Assembly: GCA_016789295.1 (NCBI GenBank)
Contig: JAEUQL010000179.1
Span: 1-7,249 of the forward strand
Direction: 5' to 3'
Source of the DNA: Blastocatellia bacterium
GTDB lineage: Bacteria; Acidobacteriota; Blastocatellia; Chloracidobacteriales; JADJPF01
DNA length: 7,249 nucleotides
Below are positions 5,369-7,249 of the stretch, one piece after another. Position 1 is the stretch's first letter; each line of letters opens with the position of its first letter. The notes under the pieces were generated by a model. That model worked only from the letters and a program-made list of their open reading frames with translations. It made no database searches and was not told the DNA's origin. A program made the position numbers and the translations under genes.

Positions 5369-6019
5369 TCAGTTATGTTTGAACAAGATCCTGTAGAAGC
5401 AACTGCCTCCACCACGCGGAATTGTGCGCTTCAAGCTCACCTTTGCATCAAGTGCTTCACGATGCATGTTGAGTTCTGCAGCACAAACTTCAGGGAAATC
5501 TGCTGCTATTTGGGAGATAGGGCAGTGTTTGATTGTAAGCATATACTCGTTACACCCAACGGCTTCTACTTCAACAAGATAACCAAGGCTTCTTAGTAGT
5601 TCTGCAAGTTCGCTTACTTTAGTAACTTCAAGACTTTTACCTTTGAGTTTTTCTTGTAGTTGTGCAAGAAACTGCTCTGCTCGACTCGAAAATATAGTCC
5701 TTACAGCCTGATTGCCAAAAAGTTTCTTGACCTGATGTAGTACGTCGCTGGCTAGATCGCTATATGCTGATGGGAAAAGTTCGTGTCCCTTGTCCGTGAG
5801 TTTGTAAAGATACGAAGGTCTGCCCCTTTCGTGTGCTTTCTCATCTTCTATTCTCATGCAGACCAGACCATCTCGTTCAAGACGGCTGAGATGACCACGA
5901 ATGTTGACACCCGAAACTTGGAGTTGATTACTGAGGTCAGAAACTGTCATCTCACCGTTGACTTTGAGCAGTTCCAAAACCTTGTCTCTTGTTGTGTTGC
6001 TTAAAGACTCTTTGATCAT
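5369..6019 (-). CDS. SufR-like winged-helix transcriptional regulator with C-terminal cysteine cluster
   Basis: This gene encodes 216 residues, the usual size for the SufR/COG2345 family. Residues 8-75 form a winged helix: TRDKVLELLKVNGEMTVSDL, then the recognition region QVSGVNIRGHLSRLERDGLV, then a wing with RGRPSYLYKLTDKGHELFP, a hallmark of SufR-like proteins. The C-terminal half has HCP at 165-167 and PEVCAAEL at 176-183, the family's iron-sulfur region. C166 and C179 are spaced Cx12C as in SufR and C207 lies near the end. The residue where the third ligand of CX12CX13C is expected is K193, so the classical four-cysteine set is incomplete; C156 might substitute. SufR represses iron-sulfur assembly genes when its cluster is intact, but no suf genes are visible here, so the target is unknown. 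Only one in-frame ATG is available because a TAA lies just upstream, and no Shine-Dalgarno precedes it. It is divergent from enolase and could share regulation with it. Confidence 0.85.
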   Translation of the reverse strand: MIKESLSNTTRDKVLELLKVNGEMTVSDLSNQLQVSGVNIRGHLSRLERDGLVCMRIEDEKAHERGRPSYLYKLTDKGHELFPSAYSDLASDVLHQVKKLFGNQAVRTIFSSRAEQFLAQLQEKLKGKSLEVTKVSELAELLRSLGYLVEVEAVGCNEYMLTIKHCPISQIAADFPEVCAAELNMHREALDAKVSLKRTIPRGGGSCFYRILFKHN

Positions 6020-6024
6020 AAAAG

Positions 6025-6144
6025 CATAGAGATTTATTTAACATTTATATTCTGTATTTTAGCTTGTCAGGTCAATAGTAGCACTTGAAATCTATGTATT
6101 CAAATCAATCTCAGAAAGAAATAGCGAATTATTTAATCTCTATG
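6025..6144. promoter_or_regulatory. Candidate operator set: inverted repeat flanking the divergent promoter region
   Basis: CATAGAGATT (6025-6034) and AATCTCTATG (6135-6144) are perfect reverse complements about 100 bases apart. A partial third copy, AAATCTATG (6088-6096), lies between them and is itself within TTGAA-N9-TTCAA (6085-6103). The first half-site lies 5 bases upstream of the regulator's start codon, where a bound protein would block its expression; the far half-site lies on the enolase side. The arrangement would suit autoregulation with looping by the SufR-like protein. The sequence does not resemble the CAAC-N6-GTTG type described for cyanobacterial SufR, so the binder is unknown. 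Confidence 0.4.
6049..6075 (-). promoter_or_regulatory. Candidate promoter of the SufR-like regulator
   Basis: On the minus strand, TTGACC (6075-6070, five of six matches to the -35) is followed by CAGAAT (6054-6049, four of six matches to the -10) with a short 15-base spacer. TATAAA at 6049-6044 gives a better -10 but a 20-base spacer. Either choice puts the start of transcription about 15-25 bases before the ATG at 6019, so the leader would be very short and would contain the operator half-site at 6025-6034. Confidence 0.27.
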
Positions 6145-6210
6145 TTATCTATTTATTTTTTCTTGCCCCTGGTCGGCCCCCTTTATTAAGCCACTTCATG
6201 GCTGGTAAGG

Positions 6211-6240
6211 TTGCCGAGTAGTTCAACTATGGAATAGAAT
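6211..6240 (+). promoter_or_regulatory. Candidate enolase promoter
   Basis: TTGCCG (6211-6216, four of six matches to the -35) and TAGAAT (6235-6240, five of six matches to the -10) are separated by 18 bases. The predicted start near 6247 gives a leader of about 40 bases ending in the AAGAGGAAA ribosome-binding site. Just upstream, AGCCA-CTTCA-TGGCT (6189-6203) forms a small hairpin of unknown meaning. Confidence 0.45.
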
Positions 6241-6288
6241 AGACGGTTTTCTTAGTCAGTCTAAATAATCAAGAGGAAAAAAGATCTT

Positions 6289-7249
6289 ATGACTCGGATT
6301 GAAACAATAAAAGCTCGTGAAATCCTCGACTCTCGTGGAAACCCAACGGTCGAGGCAGAAGTTGAACTGGAATCAGGTGCACGTGGCCGCGCTGCAGTGC
6401 CAAGTGGTGCATCCACAGGTGAAAACGAAGCTTTAGAGCTAAGAGATGGTGATAAATCGAGATATCTTGGCAAAGGTGTTAGAAAAGCCGTCGAAAATAT
6501 CAATACTCTTATTGCAACAGCACTCACTGGTCTTGATGCTACTGATCAAGCTGGAGTTGATAAGACTATGCTCGCTCTTGACGGCACAAAAAACAAAGAG
6601 AAGCTAGGAGCTAATGCTATCTTGGCTGTATCACTTGCAACAGCACGTGCCGCTGCCTACTGTCTCGACCTTCCACTCTACAAATATCTTGGAGGAGTAG
6701 GTGCTCGTACACTGCCTGTTCCAATGATGAACATACTAAATGGTGGAGCACACGCAGACAATAACGTAGATTTCCAAGAATTTATGATCCTTCCTTGGGG
6801 TGCAGAGAGCTTTGCTGAGGCAATACGTTGGGGAACCGAGGTCTTTCACACACTCAAGAAAGTGCTCAAAGATCGCGGCTACATCACAAGCGTTGGTGAT
6901 GAAGGCGGCTTTGCCCCTAGCCTCAAATCTAATGAAGAAGCTTTGGAAGTGATCTTACAAGCCATCGAGAATGCTGGCTACAAAGCTGGTGAGCAGATAG
7001 CTCTTGGCCTCGACGTTGCTTCAAGTGAATTCTACAAAGATGGAAAATATATCTTCAAAAAATCTGACCACTCAGAAAGAACTGCCCAGCAGATGGTAGA
7101 GTTCTACGCAAACTGGGTGCGCCAATATCCCATCTTTTCTATAGAAGATGGTATGGCAGAAGGAGATTGGGAAGGTTGGGCACTGCTCACAAAAGAACTT
7201 GGGAGCAAAGTTCAACTAGTTGGTGATGATCTATTTGTTACTAATACAG
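6289..7249 (+). CDS. eno: Enolase (phosphopyruvate hydratase), truncated by the right edge
   Basis: Enolase converts 2-phosphoglycerate to phosphoenolpyruvate in glycolysis; it is a cytosolic magnesium enzyme. The first 320 of about 430 residues are present. Visible signatures are AREILDSRGNPTVE (9-22), the mobile loop SGAST (39-43), GANAILAVSLA (107-117) and NGGAHADNNVDFQEFM (151-166, with the active-site H155). GDEGGFAP follows at 203-210, with the proton-shuttling glutamate E205. The Mg2+ ligands are D242 (LDVASSEF), E286 (IEDG) and D313 (VGDDLFVTN). The catalytic lysine pair and the C-terminal helices lie beyond the window. The start is set by AAGAGG (6271-6276), a 12-base gap and the N-terminal MTRIETIKAREILDSRG, which aligns with enolases without extension. 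It is divergent from the SufR-like regulator and has its own candidate promoter. No defect is seen in the part available. Confidence 0.98.
   Translation, partial: MTRIETIKAREILDSRGNPTVEAEVELESGARGRAAVPSGASTGENEALELRDGDKSRYLGKGVRKAVENINTLIATALTGLDATDQAGVDKTMLALDGTKNKEKLGANAILAVSLATARAAAYCLDLPLYKYLGGVGARTLPVPMMNILNGGAHADNNVDFQEFMILPWGAESFAEAIRWGTEVFHTLKKVLKDRGYITSVGDEGGFAPSLKSNEEALEVILQAIENAGYKAGEQIALGLDVASSEFYKDGKYIFKKSDHSERTAQQMVEFYANWVRQYPIFSIEDGMAEGDWEGWALLTKELGSKVQLVGDDLFVTNT

Noticed and set aside
5375..5596. Plus-strand frames opposite the regulator (5375-5596 and 5783-6004)
   Set aside because: They are antisense shadows; the minus-strand frame encodes a recognisable winged-helix regulator.
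5369..6288. Cyanobacterial-type SufR operator (CAAC-N6-GTTG)
   Set aside because: I found no convincing match in the regulator-enolase intergenic region; the inverted repeat present there has a different sequence.
6261..6527. Minus-strand frame of 88 residues opposite the enolase start
   Set aside because: It is an antisense shadow of conserved enolase sequence.
1..7249. tRNA, rRNA, CRISPR arrays, insertion-sequence ends and transposase genes
   Set aside because: No cloverleaf, rRNA segment, regularly spaced repeats or transposase-like reading frame was seen on either strand.

Overview
The window is bacterial DNA of intermediate G+C, with Shine-Dalgarno-led genes, intrinsic terminators and tightly packed convergent gene pairs. 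The only gene that can be named with certainty is an enolase, which runs off the right edge. Next to it is a SufR-like winged-helix regulator, a family best known from Cyanobacteria and Actinobacteria. That hints at, but does not prove, a relative of those lineages, and I cannot assign a phylum from the sequence alone.

Left part (1-1030): the C-terminal tail of an unidentified gene ends at 66. An element at about 109-184 resembles an integron attC recombination site. It is followed by a very A+T-rich small gene for a probable exported protein (253-534) and a convergent small acidic protein gene (570-776, minus strand). The two genes end at a shared A/T palindrome. The composition break and the attC-like site suggest acquired DNA, possibly gene cassettes. 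From 777 to 1030 I see only regulatory-looking sequence: a candidate minus-strand promoter, a leader hairpin next to the ribosome-binding site of the small gene, and a short inverted repeat before the next gene. No gap without a gene exceeds 300 bases.

Middle part (1031-5218): a 590-residue protein has a long helical N-terminal part, two diverged tandem repeats of about 95 residues, a nine-proline linker and a C-terminal domain with an H-x3-RH motif. This layout resembles polymorphic toxins or effectors, with the C-terminus as a possible RNase of the BECR/EndoU-like kind. It converges on a 791-residue minus-strand protein with an N-terminal GGTGAVGG nucleotide-binding motif and otherwise unknown function. 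A near-ideal bidirectional terminator lies between them. No obvious immunity gene follows the toxin-like gene.

Right part (5219-7249): upstream of the 791-residue gene, on the same strand, is the SufR-like regulator, separated by a spacer holding a perfect 12-bp hairpin. The regulator and enolase are divergent. Their shared 269-bp intergenic region contains a perfect 10-bp inverted repeat plus a partial third copy (candidate operators), and a reasonable enolase promoter. A working model is that the regulator controls itself and possibly the 791-residue gene or enolase. That is inference from layout only.
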